A stretch of 64,000 nt of DNA from Streptomyces smyrnaeus (GTDB lineage: Bacteria > Actinomycetota > Actinomycetes > Streptomycetales > Streptomycetaceae). Position 1 is the stretch's first letter. Each line of letters starts with the position of its first letter. Below, one piece after another: positions 18,739 through 28,881 of the stretch. The notes under the pieces are model-generated. The model worked only from the letters and a program-made list of their open reading frames with translations. It did not search any database and was not told the origin of the DNA. The stretch spans positions 186,001-250,000 of the forward strand of contig NZ_JAFFZM010000003.1 in assembly GCF_017676345.1 (NCBI RefSeq), written 5' to 3'. Position numbers and translations under genes: made by a program.

Positions 18739-19491
18739 ATGGATCTCGGCCTCAAGGGCAGGAAAGCCCTGGTCACCGGTGGCACCAGGGGAGTGGGGCG
18801 GGGCATCGTGCTCGCCCTGGCCGAGGCCGGCGCCGACGTGCTGACCTGCTACCAGACCGAGAGCGAGGCCGTCGCCTCGCTCCAGGCGGCGCTCAAGGAG
18901 ACCGACGGCGACCACCATGTGGTGCGCGCCGACGTCTCCGACCCCGACAGCGTCGGCGCCCTGATCGCCGAGGCCCGCACCCGCTGGGGCCACCTCGACC
19001 TGGTCGTCAACAACGCGGGCGCCATCAGCCACATCCCCTACGCCGAGCTGCCGCTTAAGGAGTGGCGGCGCATCGTCGACGTCAACCTCACCGGTGTCCA
19101 CCTGGTCATCCAGGCGGCGCTGCCGCTGATGGGCGAGGGCTCGTCGGTCGTCAGCATCGGCTCCAAGGCCGTGGAGGCGGGCATCCCGCTGCGCTCCCAC
19201 TACACCGCCACCAAGGCCGCGCTGGTGGGGCTGAACCGCTCGCTGGCCAAGGAGTTCGGCAGCCAGGGCATCCGCTTCAACATCGTCGCGCTCGGCGTCA
19301 TCGAGACGGAGAACCTGCACAAGATGCCCGAGGACCAGCAGAAACTCATGATCGAGCGGTACAGCGCCAAGACCGCGCTGGCCCGGCTCGGCACCCCCGA
19401 AGAGGTCGCCGGCGCCGTCCTGTGGCTGGCCAGCGACCTGTCCCGCTATGTCACCGGCGCCACCATCGGCGTGGACGGAGGAATCTCCTGA
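18739..19491 (+). CDS. SDR ketoreductase (second copy)
   Basis: 250-residue FabG-like short-chain dehydrogenase: [11 protein letters not shown] at residues 13-23, NNAG, YTATK with the catalytic Tyr and Lys, and the end [17 protein letters not shown] precedes the ATG by eight bases. It is paralogous to 7475-8251 and follows a DUF1772 gene. The substrate-facing region ([17 protein letters not shown]) differs from the other copy (APGVTATDDEPGAGL), so different substrates are likely. It probably reduces a ketone or quinone during tailoring. The TGA overlaps the ATG of the next gene. Confidence 0.9.
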   Translation: MDLGLKGRKALVTGGTRGVGRGIVLALAEAGADVLTCYQTESEAVASLQAALKETDGDHHVVRADVSDPDSVGALIAEARTRWGHLDLVVNNAGAISHIPYAELPLKEWRRIVDVNLTGVHLVIQAALPLMGEGSSVVSIGSKAVEAGIPLRSHYTATKAALVGLNRSLAKEFGSQGIRFNIVALGVIETENLHKMPEDQQKLMIERYSAKTALARLGTPEEVAGAVLWLASDLSRYVTGATIGVDGGIS

Positions 19492-19835
19492 TGACCACCG
19501 AAGCACAGCGAGAGGGGCAGTTCCGGGTGCTGCTGCGGATGCAGATCAACCCGGGCATGGAAGCCGACTTCGAGAAGGTGTGGCGCGGCAGCACCGAGGC
19601 GGTCACCGGCCACCCCGCCTGCCTGGGCCAGTGGCTGTCCAAGTCGGCCGACGAGGAGTCCACCTACTACATCGTCAGCGACTGGGTGGACGAGCCCGGC
19701 TTCCGCGAGTTCGAGACCAGCGACGCGCACCTGGCCCACCGCGAGCGGCTGCACCCCTACCGCTCCCAGGGCTCCTTCAACACGATGACGGTCGTCGCAC
19801 ACGTACCCGGCAAGGCGGACACGGATGCCCGCTGA
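19491..19835 (+). CDS. ABM-type antibiotic biosynthesis monooxygenase
   Basis: 114 residues with the ferredoxin-like ABM fold pattern: FRVLLRMQINPG, YYIVSDWVDEPGF, AHRERLHPYR. Cofactor-free ABM enzymes of the ActVA-Orf6/TcmH type oxidise phenols to quinones. The start overlaps the SDR stop. It is about 40 percent identical by eye to the N-terminal domain of the fusion protein at 57650-58936, so these are paralogues. It overlaps the next ABM gene by 11 bases. Quinone formation is likely. Confidence 0.85.
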   Translation: MTTEAQREGQFRVLLRMQINPGMEADFEKVWRGSTEAVTGHPACLGQWLSKSADEESTYYIVSDWVDEPGFREFETSDAHLAHRERLHPYRSQGSFNTMTVVAHVPGKADTDAR

Positions 19836-20139
19836 GGTCCGTGTACTGGTGTACCAGGCGGCGTACGACGACGAGCAGTTGGCCGCGGTACGCGACGCGT
19901 ACCACCTGGTCAGCAAGCGGATGGCGCAGGTTCCCGGCATGCTCGGCAACGAGCTGCTGCGCTCGCCCGCCGACCCGACCGCGCTCGTCGTCGTCAGCCG
20001 CTGGTCGGACATGGCGGCCTTCCGCGCATGGGAGGAGGGCGCCACCCACAAGGACGACACGGCCCCGCTGCGCCCCTACCGGGACACGCGGCCGACGGTG
20101 CCGTTCGGCATCTACGAGGTGGACGCGGAGTACAGATGA
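19825..20139 (+). CDS. ABM-type monooxygenase (second, diverged copy)
   Basis: 104 residues, [18 protein letters not shown]... with the ABM pattern [10 protein letters not shown] and [16 protein letters not shown]. It starts 11 bases inside the previous gene and its stop overlaps the ATG of the carboxylase gene, so it is co-translated with both. Sequence similarity to the preceding ABM protein is low, so the two probably act on different positions or form a complex. Family is clear; substrate unknown. Confidence 0.82.
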   Translation: MPAEVRVLVYQAAYDDEQLAAVRDAYHLVSKRMAQVPGMLGNELLRSPADPTALVVVSRWSDMAAFRAWEEGATHKDDTAPLRPYRDTRPTVPFGIYEVDAEYR

Positions 20140-21821
20140 CGACTTCCCCCAGGCCGCCGGGCCACGCACCGGCCCAGGAACAACCCTCCTGGGTCTCGTG
20201 CACCAACTGCCGCTCCCTGGTCTACGGCAAGCGGTACCAGCGGCTGCTGCACGTGTGCCCCGAGTGCGGGGCACACGCCCGCCTGGACGCACCCGCGCGC
20301 ATAGCGCAACTCTTCGACGAGGGCAGCGTCCAGTACCTCGACATACCCGCGACCCAGCACAACCCCCTCGACTTCGTGGACCAGCGGCCGTATGCCGAGC
20401 GGCTCCAGCAGGCCCGCCACCGCACGGATCAGCACGACGCCGTGCTGGCCGTGCGCGGACGCATCGAGGGACGGCAGCTGACGGCCGCCGTCATGGACTT
20501 CCGCTTCTTCGGCGGCAGCCTCGGTGTGGCGGCGGGCGAGGCGATCACCACCGCCGCCGAGAACGCGCTCCGGGACCGCACCCCGCTGCTGCTGGTCACC
20601 GCTTCCGGCGGCGCCCGTATGCAGGAGGGCGCGCTCTCGCTGATGCAGATGGCCAAGACCAGCAACGCGCTGGCCGAACTGGACGAGGCCGGGCTGCTGA
20701 CGGTCACCCTGGTCACCGACCCGACCTACGGCGGGGTCGCCGCCTCCTTCGCCACGCTCTCCGACGTGGTGGTCGCCGAACCGGGCGCCAGGATGGGCTT
20801 CGCCGGGCCGCGCGTCATCGAACAGACCATCCGCCAGCAGCTGCCCGACGGCTTCCAGACCGCCGAGTTCCTGCGCGACCACGGCCTCGTGGACGATGTG
20901 TGGGAGCGCGGTGAACTGCGCGCCCGGCTCGCCCGGCTGCTGGCCGTGTCCACCGGCCCGGCGGCGGAGTGGGGGAGCGGCGAGGTGGATCCCGTCGTCC
21001 GCGACAGCCAGCTGCTGGACCAGCTGCCCGCCTGGGACTGCGTACAGCTCGCCCGCGAGGCCGGCCGGCCCACCGCCCTGGAGCACATCGGGTACTGGCT
21101 GGACGGCTTCGTCGAACTGCACGGCGACCGGGCCGGCGAGGAGTGCCCCGCGATCGTCGGCGGGATCGGCTGCCTGGACGAGCTGCCGGTCATGGTCATC
21201 GGGCACCAGAAGGGCCACACCACCACCGAACTGGTGGGCCGCAACTTCGGGATGCCCACACCCGCCGGCTACCGCAAGGCGGCACGGCTGATGCGGCTGG
21301 CGGCCAAGCTGCGGATTCCCGTCGTCACCCTCATCGACACCCCGGGCGCCTACCCGGGGCTGACCGCCGAGGAGAAGGGCCAGTCCGTCGCCATCGCCGA
21401 GAATCTGCGGCTGATGGGTTCGCTGCCGGTGCCGGTCGTCGCCGTGGTGACCGGCGAGGGCGGCAGCGGCGGCGCTCTCGCGCTGGGCGTCGCCGACCGG
21501 GTGCTGATCTGTGCGAACGCGACCTACTCGGTGATCAGCCCGGAGGGCTGCGCGGCCATCTTGTGGAAGAACGCCGCAGAGGCGGCTGTCGCCGCCGACG
21601 AACTGGGCCTCGACGCCGCTTCGCTGCTGCGGCTCGGCGTGGTGGACGGGGTGATCCCCGAGCCCGAGGGCGGCGGCCATATGGATACGGCCACCCTCAG
21701 CGACTCCGTGCGGAGGGCTGTTGTCGCCGCCTTGCGCGAGCTGCGCTCCGCGCCGGACGGGGAGTCGGTGGCTGCACGGAGGCGGCGCTTCCGGGCCTTC
21801 GGACTCGCGGAGGGCCCGTGA
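20136..21821 (+). CDS. Acetyl-CoA carboxylase carboxyltransferase, fused beta-alpha subunits
   Basis: 561 residues. The N-terminal half is AccD-like: a four-cysteine zinc ribbon (CTNCRSLV and later CPECGAH, residues about 22-45), [12 protein letters not shown] and GGARMQEGA. The C-terminal half is AccA-like: [31 protein letters not shown] and [12 protein letters not shown]. It transfers carboxyl from carboxybiotin to acetyl-CoA to give malonyl-CoA. Fused AccDA with BCCP and biotin carboxylase genes recurs in type II PKS clusters and provides a dedicated extender supply. The ATG overlaps the ABM stop. The start MTTSPRPPG is fixed by this overlap. Confidence 0.95.
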   Translation: MTTSPRPPGHAPAQEQPSWVSCTNCRSLVYGKRYQRLLHVCPECGAHARLDAPARIAQLFDEGSVQYLDIPATQHNPLDFVDQRPYAERLQQARHRTDQHDAVLAVRGRIEGRQLTAAVMDFRFFGGSLGVAAGEAITTAAENALRDRTPLLLVTASGGARMQEGALSLMQMAKTSNALAELDEAGLLTVTLVTDPTYGGVAASFATLSDVVVAEPGARMGFAGPRVIEQTIRQQLPDGFQTAEFLRDHGLVDDVWERGELRARLARLLAVSTGPAAEWGSGEVDPVVRDSQLLDQLPAWDCVQLAREAGRPTALEHIGYWLDGFVELHGDRAGEECPAIVGGIGCLDELPVMVIGHQKGHTTTELVGRNFGMPTPAGYRKAARLMRLAAKLRIPVVTLIDTPGAYPGLTAEEKGQSVAIAENLRLMGSLPVPVVAVVTGEGGSGGALALGVADRVLICANATYSVISPEGCAAILWKNAAEAAVAADELGLDAASLLRLGVVDGVIPEPEGGGHMDTATLSDSVRRAVVAALRELRSAPDGESVAARRRRFRAFGLAEGP

Positions 21822-21876
21822 GGTCCGGCGAGGCGGTACCCCTGTCCGTTCGCTGCCGGCCGCCCATCCTCGTCCA

Positions 21877-21898
21877 GCCTCCGGCCGGGAGGTGCCCC
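21877..21898 (+). repeat. Interspersed repeat identical to 6714-6735
   Basis: Exact second copy of the 22-base string at 6714-6735, again between two genes (accDA and the biotin carrier protein). The core CCTCCGGCCGGGAGG is palindromic. Confidence 0.65.
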
Positions 21899-21962
21899 CA
21901 GGGCGCAGGGCCGGCAAGCGCAACCCCCATGCCGGGTACGCATTACCGATCGAGAGGCACTC

Positions 21963-22502
21963 ATGAGTGAGCTCACCCGAACACAGGGCTCCGACGACAC
22001 CTTCGCGGGGCTGGACTACGACAACAGCGGGCTGGCGCTCGCGGACATCTGCCGGAGCATCGCGGAAGTGGTCCGGGTGGGGCCGGACAAGCCCCGCAGG
22101 GTCCGCGTCGCGCTCGGCGCGGCCAGCGTCGAGGTCGAATGGGAGGGCGACCGAGGGCCGGCCGCCCTGGTCGGCCCGGCCCCCCAGGAGGGAACCGGCG
22201 CCGCGGGGGGCGCCGGAGAGCAGATCCTGGAGGGGCACCGCGAGTGTGCCCCTCTCGTCGGTACCTTCTACGCCGCTCCCGCCCCCGGCGCGCCGCCCTT
22301 CGTACAGCCGGGCGATCATGTGGAGAAGGGGCAGCAGCTCGGCATCATCGAGGCGATGAAGCTGATGAACCCGCTGGAGGCCACCCGGCCCGGGCGGGTC
22401 GTGGAGGTGCTGGTCGGAGACGGCGAGCCGGTCGAGTACGGCGAGCCGCTGGTGCTCCTCGACCCCGACCCGGCCGCGGACGGTACGGACGAGGGGGCCT
22501 GA
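21963..22502 (+). CDS. accB: Biotin carboxyl carrier protein of acetyl-CoA carboxylase
   Basis: 179 residues. The C-terminal 90 residues are the biotinyl domain with EAMKLMN and biotinylated Lys133; the thumb-like VGTFYAAPAPG segment (99-109) is that of AccB rather than of oxaloacetate or pyruvate carboxylases. The N-terminus (residues 1-85) is a variable linker. It shuttles carboxyl groups between biotin carboxylase and the carboxyltransferase encoded on either side. A GAGAGG lies just upstream of the ATG. The next gene starts two bases after its stop. Confidence 0.95.
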   Translation: MSELTRTQGSDDTFAGLDYDNSGLALADICRSIAEVVRVGPDKPRRVRVALGAASVEVEWEGDRGPAALVGPAPQEGTGAAGGAGEQILEGHRECAPLVGTFYAAPAPGAPPFVQPGDHVEKGQQLGIIEAMKLMNPLEATRPGRVVEVLVGDGEPVEYGEPLVLLDPDPAADGTDEGA

Positions 22503-22504
22503 CC

Positions 22505-23848
22505 GTGGGATTCGGCACCGTCCTGGTGGCCAACCGGGGTGAGATCGCGATACGCGTCATGCGGACCTGCCGCGAGCTGGGCATCCGCACCGTTGCCGTG
22601 CACTCGACGGCGGACCAGGACAGCAGCCATGTGCGCGCTGCGGACGCCGCGGTGCAGATCGGCCCCGGGGCGCCCCGCAAGTCGTACCTCTCGGCGCCCG
22701 CCGTGATCGAGGCGGCGCTGCGCACCGGGGCCGACGCCGTGCACCCCGGCTACGGGTTCCTCTCCGAGGACCCCGACTTCGCCGAGATCTGCGCGGAGAA
22801 CGGTCTCACCTTCATCGGCCCGCGCCCCGAGGTGCTGGCCAAGCTGGGGGACAAGGCCGTGGCCAGGGCGCTGATGACGGACGCGGGGCTGCCGGTGCTG
22901 CCCGGCAGCCCCGGCACCGTCGACAGCGCCGCCGAGGCGTCCGACCTGGCGTCCCGGATCGGCTACCCGCTGATCATCAAGGCGGCGGCGGGCGGCGGCG
23001 GCCGTGGAATGACCGTCGTACGGCACGCCGCCGACCTGCTGCCCGCCTACCGGCAGACCCGGGCGACCGCGCAGGCCGTCTTCGGGGACAACCGCGTCTA
23101 CATGGAGCGGTACTGCGACAGCGCCCGGCACATCGAGGTCCAGGTGCTCGCCGACGGGCACGGCACCGTGCTGCACCTGGGCGAGCGGGACTGCTCCGTG
23201 CAGCGCCGACACCAAAAGCTCGTCGAGGAGAGCCCCGGGCCCGGGCTGCACCCGCAACTGCGCTCGGCCATGGCCCGCGCCGCGGTGCGCGGGGCCCGCG
23301 CCATCGGCTACACGGGCGCGGGCACCTTTGAATTCCTGGTGCACGACGAGGGCTTCTCCTTCATGGAGATGAACTGCCGCATCCAGGTCGAGCATCCGGT
23401 CACCGAGGCGGTGTACGGGGTCGACCTGGTCCGCGAGCAGATCCGGGTCGCCTCGGGCGAGGCGCTGCGGATGACCCAGGAGGACCTGGTGCCCCGCGGG
23501 GTGGCCGTCGAGTGCCGGGTCAACGCCGAGGACCCGGCGCGGGACTTCGCGCCGGCACCGGGCACGCTGGAGGAGTTCGTACCGCCCGGTGGGCCGTTCG
23601 TCCGTGTGGACACCCACGGCCGGGCCGGGTGGAAGGTGCCGCCGCAGTACGACTCGCTGCTGGCGAAGGTCGTCTGCTGGGCGCCCGAGCGCGACGAGGC
23701 CCTGGACAGGATGGACCGGGCGCTGGCCGAGTTCCGCATCGCCGGACCGGGAGTGCACACCACCATCCCGCTGCTGCGCGAGATCGTCGCCGACCCGGTC
23801 TTCCGCGCCGGCCGGCACATCACCTCCTTCCTCGACACCCGCGACTGA
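22505..23848 (+). CDS. accC: Biotin carboxylase subunit of acetyl-CoA carboxylase
   Basis: 447 residues from a GTG two bases after the accB stop, matching the standard start FGTVLVANRGEIAIRV. ATP-grasp signatures are complete: KAAAGGGGRGM, GERDCSVQRRHQKLVEE, EMNCRIQVEHPVTE and the later VECRVNAEDP. It carboxylates biotin on the carrier protein using ATP and bicarbonate. The C-terminus is that of an independent AccC, not a fused acyl-CoA carboxylase alpha chain. It ends the long rightward operon and is followed by a strong hairpin. Confidence 0.96.
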   Translation: MGFGTVLVANRGEIAIRVMRTCRELGIRTVAVHSTADQDSSHVRAADAAVQIGPGAPRKSYLSAPAVIEAALRTGADAVHPGYGFLSEDPDFAEICAENGLTFIGPRPEVLAKLGDKAVARALMTDAGLPVLPGSPGTVDSAAEASDLASRIGYPLIIKAAAGGGGRGMTVVRHAADLLPAYRQTRATAQAVFGDNRVYMERYCDSARHIEVQVLADGHGTVLHLGERDCSVQRRHQKLVEESPGPGLHPQLRSAMARAAVRGARAIGYTGAGTFEFLVHDEGFSFMEMNCRIQVEHPVTEAVYGVDLVREQIRVASGEALRMTQEDLVPRGVAVECRVNAEDPARDFAPAPGTLEEFVPPGGPFVRVDTHGRAGWKVPPQYDSLLAKVVCWAPERDEALDRMDRALAEFRIAGPGVHTTIPLLREIVADPVFRAGRHITSFLDTRD

Positions 23849-23856
23849 CGGCATCC

Positions 23857-23918
23857 CCCCGGGCACGAACTCGGCCCCGGCCCTGATCCCAGGGCCGGGG
23901 CCGAGTTCATGCCCGGGG
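23857..23918. terminator. Strong bidirectional terminator between accC and the exporter gene
   Basis: Arms of 28 bases at 23857-23884 and 23891-23918 pair with one mismatch around a 6-base loop (GATCCC). It lies eight bases after the accC stop and eight bases before the end of the convergent exporter gene, so it can end both transcripts. Confidence 0.9.
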
Positions 23919-23925
23919 AGCGGCG

Positions 23926-25629
23926 CTAGCTCTTGGCCTCCCGCGCCTCGCTCTCCTCGCCCCAGCTCTCATAGCCGCGCACCTCGCGCGGCATCGTCTG
24001 GGCGAGCAGCGCGACGACGGCCAGGCCGCCGACCGTGAACCATACGAAGCGCCCGAAGGTGTCGGTGAACATCTCGGCGCGGCTGGCGTCGACCGCCTTG
24101 TCCACGGCCTGCCGCACCTCGGGATCGCTGCCGGCCTTCTCGAACACCGGGCCGCAGCTGGCCGGCTGCTCGTCCGGGTTCTCCTCCTTCGCGTAGTCGA
24201 GGAAACAGGGGCGCAGCTGCGCCGTCAGCTCCCGCGCCTCGGCGGCCGGGGTGCCGGCGGCGATCAGCTGGGTGCGCAGTTGCTTCTCGTGGCCGTCGTA
24301 GGCGTCCGGGGCGGCGGCGGCCAGCGGCGTGAACAGCAATACGCCCAGCAGTGCGGCACCGGTCGCGTTGCCGAGCTGTACGGCGGCGCTCAGCGAACCG
24401 GAGGCGGCACCGGCGTCCCGGCCCGCCACATGGGCGCCCGCGACGGTGAAGGCCGGGCCGATGACGCCGCCCATGCCGATGCCCGCCAGGAACAGGCCGG
24501 GGGCCAGCTCCCACCAGCTCGCGCCCGGTCCCAGGGCCAGTGCGAACCACAGCATGCCCGCGGCCATCACCAGCGCGCCCGCGGTGAGCAGATGCCGCCC
24601 CAGCTTTCCGACCAGGCCGTCGGCCGCACCGGAGGTGAGGCCCGCGCCGATCGCCCACGGCAGGAACAGCAGACCGGTGCGCATGGCGCTGTAGCCGAGG
24701 CCGATCTGCAGGGTGAGCGAGATCGCCAGGAAGAAGCCGATCATCGTCGCGTCGAAGACGAACAGCACGACGGTGCCCGCGCTGAACCCTGGCTGTCCGA
24801 ACAGCCGCAGTGGCACCAGCGGGGAGTCGTCGCGTCGCTCCTTGGCCCGGGCGTGCAGCGCGTAGCCGACCATCACGAGCGGCGCCGCGACCAGCGCGAC
24901 GACCATCCAGGCGGGCCAGCCGCTGGTACGCCCCTGCACCAGCGGATACAGCAGGAGCAGCAGGCTGACACTGACCAGGACGACGCCGAGGATGTCCATC
25001 CGCAGCGGGAAGTCCGACTTGGTCTCCGGCACCAGCAGCCAGGCGGCGAACAGCGCGGCCACCCCGATGGGCACATTGACGAGGAAGACCGCGCGCCAGC
25101 CCAGCCCCAGCACGTCGTAGGCGACGAACACGCCGCCGAGCAGCGGCCCGGCCACCGCGGCCAGCCCGGTCACGGCGCCATAGGCGCCGCTGGCGCCGCC
25201 GCGCTCGTTCCCCGGGAAGATCGCGTAGACCGTCGCCATGATCTGCGGCACCATCAGCGCCGAGGCGATGCCCTGCACCGCGCGCGCCGCCACCAGCACC
25301 TCGACGTCGGGTGCGATACCGCACAGCAGCGAGGAGAGCGTGAACAGTCCGATGCCCAGCAGGAAGATCCGCTTGCGGCCGTAACCGTCGCCCAGGCGGC
25401 CACCGGTGATCAGCCCCAGACCGAAGGCCAGGGTGTAGGCGGTCACCACCCACTGGGAGGCCGCGTAGCCGGCGTCCAGGTCACTGCGGATGTCGGGTAA
25501 GGCGATGTTGACGATCGTGACGTCCAGCAGGTCCATGAAGGCCGCGGCGAGCAGCACCCCGAGCGCCAGCCAGCGCTTGGGGTACGGCCCGGCCGCCGGG
25601 GTCACCGAGTTGTCCGCTGTGGTGGTCAT
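23926..25629 (-). CDS. DHA2/EmrB-QacA-type MFS multidrug exporter
   Basis: 567 residues with about 14 hydrophobic segments. Family motifs include LDVTIVNIALPDI in helix 1, GGRLGDGYGRKR in loop 2-3 and VAGPLLGGVF in helix 5 (antiporter motif C). Proteins of this family export drugs by proton antiport, so it probably secretes the cluster product and protects the host. A hydrophilic insert of about 100 residues precedes the last helix (TPAAEARELTAQLRPCFLDY), as is common in actinomycete members. Leu44 is encoded by TTA, a codon read only by the bldA tRNA in Streptomyces, suggesting developmental control. It is followed downstream on the same strand by no gene. Confidence 0.92.
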   Translation of the reverse strand: MTTTADNSVTPAAGPYPKRWLALGVLLAAAFMDLLDVTIVNIALPDIRSDLDAGYAASQWVVTAYTLAFGLGLITGGRLGDGYGRKRIFLLGIGLFTLSSLLCGIAPDVEVLVAARAVQGIASALMVPQIMATVYAIFPGNERGGASGAYGAVTGLAAVAGPLLGGVFVAYDVLGLGWRAVFLVNVPIGVAALFAAWLLVPETKSDFPLRMDILGVVLVSVSLLLLLYPLVQGRTSGWPAWMVVALVAAPLVMVGYALHARAKERRDDSPLVPLRLFGQPGFSAGTVVLFVFDATMIGFFLAISLTLQIGLGYSAMRTGLLFLPWAIGAGLTSGAADGLVGKLGRHLLTAGALVMAAGMLWFALALGPGASWWELAPGLFLAGIGMGGVIGPAFTVAGAHVAGRDAGAASGSLSAAVQLGNATGAALLGVLLFTPLAAAAPDAYDGHEKQLRTQLIAAGTPAAEARELTAQLRPCFLDYAKEENPDEQPASCGPVFEKAGSDPEVRQAVDKAVDASRAEMFTDTFGRFVWFTVGGLAVVALLAQTMPREVRGYESWGEESEAREAKS

Positions 25630-25703
25630 GTCTCCAACTCCGCACTGTCGGTGCTATGAGGTTGTGGGCGGTCGGGGTTGCCGGGCGGGTCATGGGCGGG
25701 CCG

Positions 25704-26936
25704 TCACCAGGCGACCGGCAGCTCGTCCAGACCGCGGATCAGCGACCCCGTACGCCAGGTGAGGTCCTCCTCGGGCACCGCCAACCGCAGGCCGGGGAAG
25801 CGGTCGAGGAGCGTGCCGAGCGCGATGTGCAGCTCCATCCTGGCGAGTTGGGCGCCCAGGCAGAAGTGGGCGCCGTGCCCCATCGCCAGATGGTGGTTGG
25901 GCTCCCGGTGGAAGTCCAGCTCGTCGGGGTGGTCGAAGGCGGCCGGGTCACGGTTGGCGGCCCCCAGGTCCACGATCACCGCCTCGCCCGCGGCCACCGG
26001 CACCCCGTGCAGCACCGTGTCCTCGGTGACCAGACTCGCGAACGCCGAGCCGGCCCCGGTGGGCACGTACCGCAGCAGCTCCTCGACGGCCCTGGGCCAC
26101 AGCTCGGGGTGTTCACGCAGCTCCTGCGCGCGTGCGGGGTTGCCCAGCAGCACATAGGTGAAGTTGGTGATCTGGTTCAGCGTGGTCTCGTGGCCGCCGA
26201 TCAGCAGTGCGACGCCCAGCCACACCAGTTCCTGCTCGCTCAGCTTGTCGTCGTCGTCCCGCGCGGTCACCAGGGCGCCGAGCAGATCGTCGGTCGGGTC
26301 GGCGCGGCGCTCGGCGACCAACTGGGCGAAGTAGCCGAAGAAGTTGCCCATCGCGGCCTTGACCTCGTCCGAGTCGAAGGCCGTGGTGCCCATGATCCCC
26401 TCGGTGAAGGCGCGGAAGTGTTTCTCGTCCTCCACGGGCACGCCCATCACCTCGCAGATCACCCGCACCGGCAGCGGCACGGCCAACTGCCGCACCAGGT
26501 CGGCGGGAGCGCCGTGCGCCACCATGTCGTCCAGCAGCTCGTCGACGGCCTTCTGGATGCGGGACCGCATGGCCTCCACCCGGCGGGCCGTGAACGCCTT
26601 GCTGACCAGGCGACGCAGCCGGGAGTGCTCCGGCGGGTCGAGCGTCATGATCGTTCCGGCGGGAGGGGGTTCGGGCAGCAGCCGGGGTATCGCCGGGTTC
26701 TCCGCCGCGGCGGCCCGGCTGACGGCGGGGGAGGACATCACCTCGCGCACCGCCTCGTAGCCGGTCGCCAGCCACGCTGTGCCGCCGTGCGGCATCGTCA
26801 CCCGGGTGAGCGGGGACTCGGCGAGCAGCCGGGCGTAGCCCGGGTGCAGGTCGAGTCGGGTGGGCTCGCCCAACGGGTAGGCGAGCGGCGGCTGTTCCCG
26901 CCGGGCTGCGGGCGGCTGCGGACCTGTCGTGGTCAC
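25704..26936 (-). CDS. Cytochrome P450 (bacterial CYP105-like class)
   Basis: 410 residues. Heme-binding MGHGAHFCLGAQLAR (Cys near 359), the I-helix LLIGGHETTLNQ with the acid-alcohol pair, and EELLRYV of the K-helix ExxR motif are intact, so it should be an active monooxygenase. It needs a ferredoxin; one is encoded at 49956-50153. It may hydroxylate the polyketide or form an ether or methylenedioxy bridge, both known in this product class. A pair of CTCGAG heptamers lies in the upstream gap. The substrate is unknown. Confidence 0.93.
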   Translation of the reverse strand: MTTTGPQPPAARREQPPLAYPLGEPTRLDLHPGYARLLAESPLTRVTMPHGGTAWLATGYEAVREVMSSPAVSRAAAAENPAIPRLLPEPPPAGTIMTLDPPEHSRLRRLVSKAFTARRVEAMRSRIQKAVDELLDDMVAHGAPADLVRQLAVPLPVRVICEVMGVPVEDEKHFRAFTEGIMGTTAFDSDEVKAAMGNFFGYFAQLVAERRADPTDDLLGALVTARDDDDKLSEQELVWLGVALLIGGHETTLNQITNFTYVLLGNPARAQELREHPELWPRAVEELLRYVPTGAGSAFASLVTEDTVLHGVPVAAGEAVIVDLGAANRDPAAFDHPDELDFHREPNHHLAMGHGAHFCLGAQLARMELHIALGTLLDRFPGLRLAVPEEDLTWRTGSLIRGLDELPVAW

Positions 26937-27019
26937 ACCTGGCTCCCTTCGAAGGCTCTTCTCTCGTGCGGAGGTCGCAGCGATGTGACCGGTCGCACCG
27001 GCCAGCGTCCCAGCCGCGC

Positions 27020-27037
27020 CTCGAGTCCGGCTCGAGC
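27020..27037. promoter_or_regulatory. Candidate SARP direct repeat upstream of the P450 gene
   Basis: CTCGAGT and CTCGAGC are separated by CCGG, giving the exact 11-base pitch used by SARP activators. The pair lies 84-101 bases before the P450 start. TCGAGC is the classic SARP heptamer core. The resemblance is stronger than at most other sites in the window. Confidence 0.5.
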
Positions 27038-27051
27038 GCGGCAGGACCGGG

Positions 27052-27498
27052 TCATGCGCCGCTCCACCCGAAGTCGTGGTTGCTGTGCGTGGTGATCTGC
27101 ACGTAGTTGCCCTCGGGGTCGGTCACATAGGCGTGCCGGTCCCCCCAGGGTTGGTCGCGCGGCTCCAGTACGACCGGGGCGCCGGCCTCCCGGAGCGCGC
27201 CGACGGTCTTGTCGACGTCCTCGACGATGACGGTGATGTCGAACCGGTGGCTGCCGGACGTTCCGATGCCGGACAGCCCCGTCGAGCCGCGGACGGCTGC
27301 CGCGTCGGCCAGCGTGAGGTGGAAGGCGCTCCACTTGAGGGTGATGAACACCGGCTCCTCCTTGGTGGGGAACCGGTACGTCTCCATGAAGCCGATGGTC
27401 CGGTAGAAGGCCGCCATGGCCTCGATGTCGTCGGTGAACAGGGTGGGCTGGCCGGCCCGGATGTCGTCGGCGTCGGCCGCTGTCTCGTCCCCTGGCAC
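27052..27498 (-). CDS. VOC-superfamily (glyoxalase/bleomycin-resistance fold) protein
   Basis: 148 residues from a GTG start, preceded by CAGGAGG at eight bases. Two VOC beta-alpha-beta halves are visible: AGQPTLFTDDIEAMAAFYRT at the start and FDITVIVEDVDKTVGALREA in the second half, ending DPEGNYVQIT. VOC proteins include antibiotic-binding resistance proteins, lyases and dioxygenases. It lies downstream of a second VOC gene, with a strong hairpin between. Resistance by sequestration, or a tailoring role, are both possible. Confidence 0.82.
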   Translation of the reverse strand: MPGDETAADADDIRAGQPTLFTDDIEAMAAFYRTIGFMETYRFPTKEEPVFITLKWSAFHLTLADAAAVRGSTGLSGIGTSGSHRFDITVIVEDVDKTVGALREAGAPVVLEPRDQPWGDRHAYVTDPEGNYVQITTHSNHDFGWSGA

Positions 27499-27589
27499 GG
27501 TGGATACCTCCTGCAGGTGTGGTGTGGGCCGGTGCGTGGCGGGCCGCGCCCGCCGACGACTCCGCCGGACCCTCCGCTGTGCGGTCGCG

Positions 27590-27626
27590 CGCTGTTGCGG
27601 CGGAGGACATCTCCGCCGCAACAGCG
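27590..27626. terminator. Perfect 16-bp hairpin between the two VOC genes
   Basis: Arms at 27590-27605 and 27611-27626 (CGCTGTTGCGGCGGAG and its complement) pair perfectly around GACAT. It lies 62 bases downstream of the 27689 VOC stop and 91 bases upstream of the next VOC start on the minus strand, so it could be a terminator or attenuator separating them. Confidence 0.75.
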
Positions 27627-27688
27627 GTCGGCCACGACGGCGCGGGTCCGGCGGGATCGTCGGGAGCTGCGACAACCGCGTCGGGTCG

Positions 27689-28090
27689 TCAGTTGTTCGG
27701 CGGCGGGGGCTGGACCTCGGGGGTGCGCTCACCGATGTTGAAGAGGGTGCCCAGCGGGTCCTTGAAGTCCGCCGACAGCCCCCAGTGCTCCTCGGTGATG
27801 TCGTTCGCGATCTCGACCCCGCGCGACCGCAGCTCGGCTACCGTTTTGTGGATGTCGTCGCAGTAGAACGCCGTGTGCGAGCGCTGCCCGGCCGTGCTGG
27901 GCATGCCCTCGGGGCGCTGTGCCAGGATGAGGATGGCCCGCTTGTCGGGGGTCACCACCTCGACCCATCCCGCACCCGGGCATTCCTCGGAGTCCAGGTG
28001 GAGCCCGAAGCCCATGGTTCCGGTCCAGAACTCCTTGGCCTTCTGCTGGTCGTCCACGAAGATGAAGATCTTGTTCACGCCGTTGATCAC
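27689..28090 (-). CDS. VOC-superfamily protein (second copy)
   Basis: 133 residues from GTG at 28090 with GGAGG eight bases upstream. The start VNKIFIFVDDQQKAKEFWT and the end DPLGTLFNIGER are typical of glyoxalase-fold proteins, and RSHTAFYCDDIHKTVAELR opens the second half. It is only distantly similar to the neighbouring VOC protein. The C-terminus ends in a proline run (PPPP). Candidate roles are resistance binding protein or metal-dependent isomerase/dioxygenase; nothing decides between these. It is downstream of an SDR gene with a 104-base gap. Confidence 0.82.
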   Translation of the reverse strand: MINGVNKIFIFVDDQQKAKEFWTGTMGFGLHLDSEECPGAGWVEVVTPDKRAILILAQRPEGMPSTAGQRSHTAFYCDDIHKTVAELRSRGVEIANDITEEHWGLSADFKDPLGTLFNIGERTPEVQPPPPNN

Positions 28091-28194
28091 TGGGAGTACC
28101 TCCGCAGGGCTGGGATGCGCTGTCGTCCCCAGGAGTAGCCAGCGGCCCTCGAAGATGTCTGGGGACGCGGTCGCGGGGCCCGCCGACGGGCACG

Positions 28195-28881
<687 letters not shown>

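Noticed and set aside
20112..22319. 735-codon minus-strand frame across the carboxylase genes
   Set aside because: It is antisense to accDA and accB, which have complete motifs. Its composition is that of a GC-skew shadow frame.
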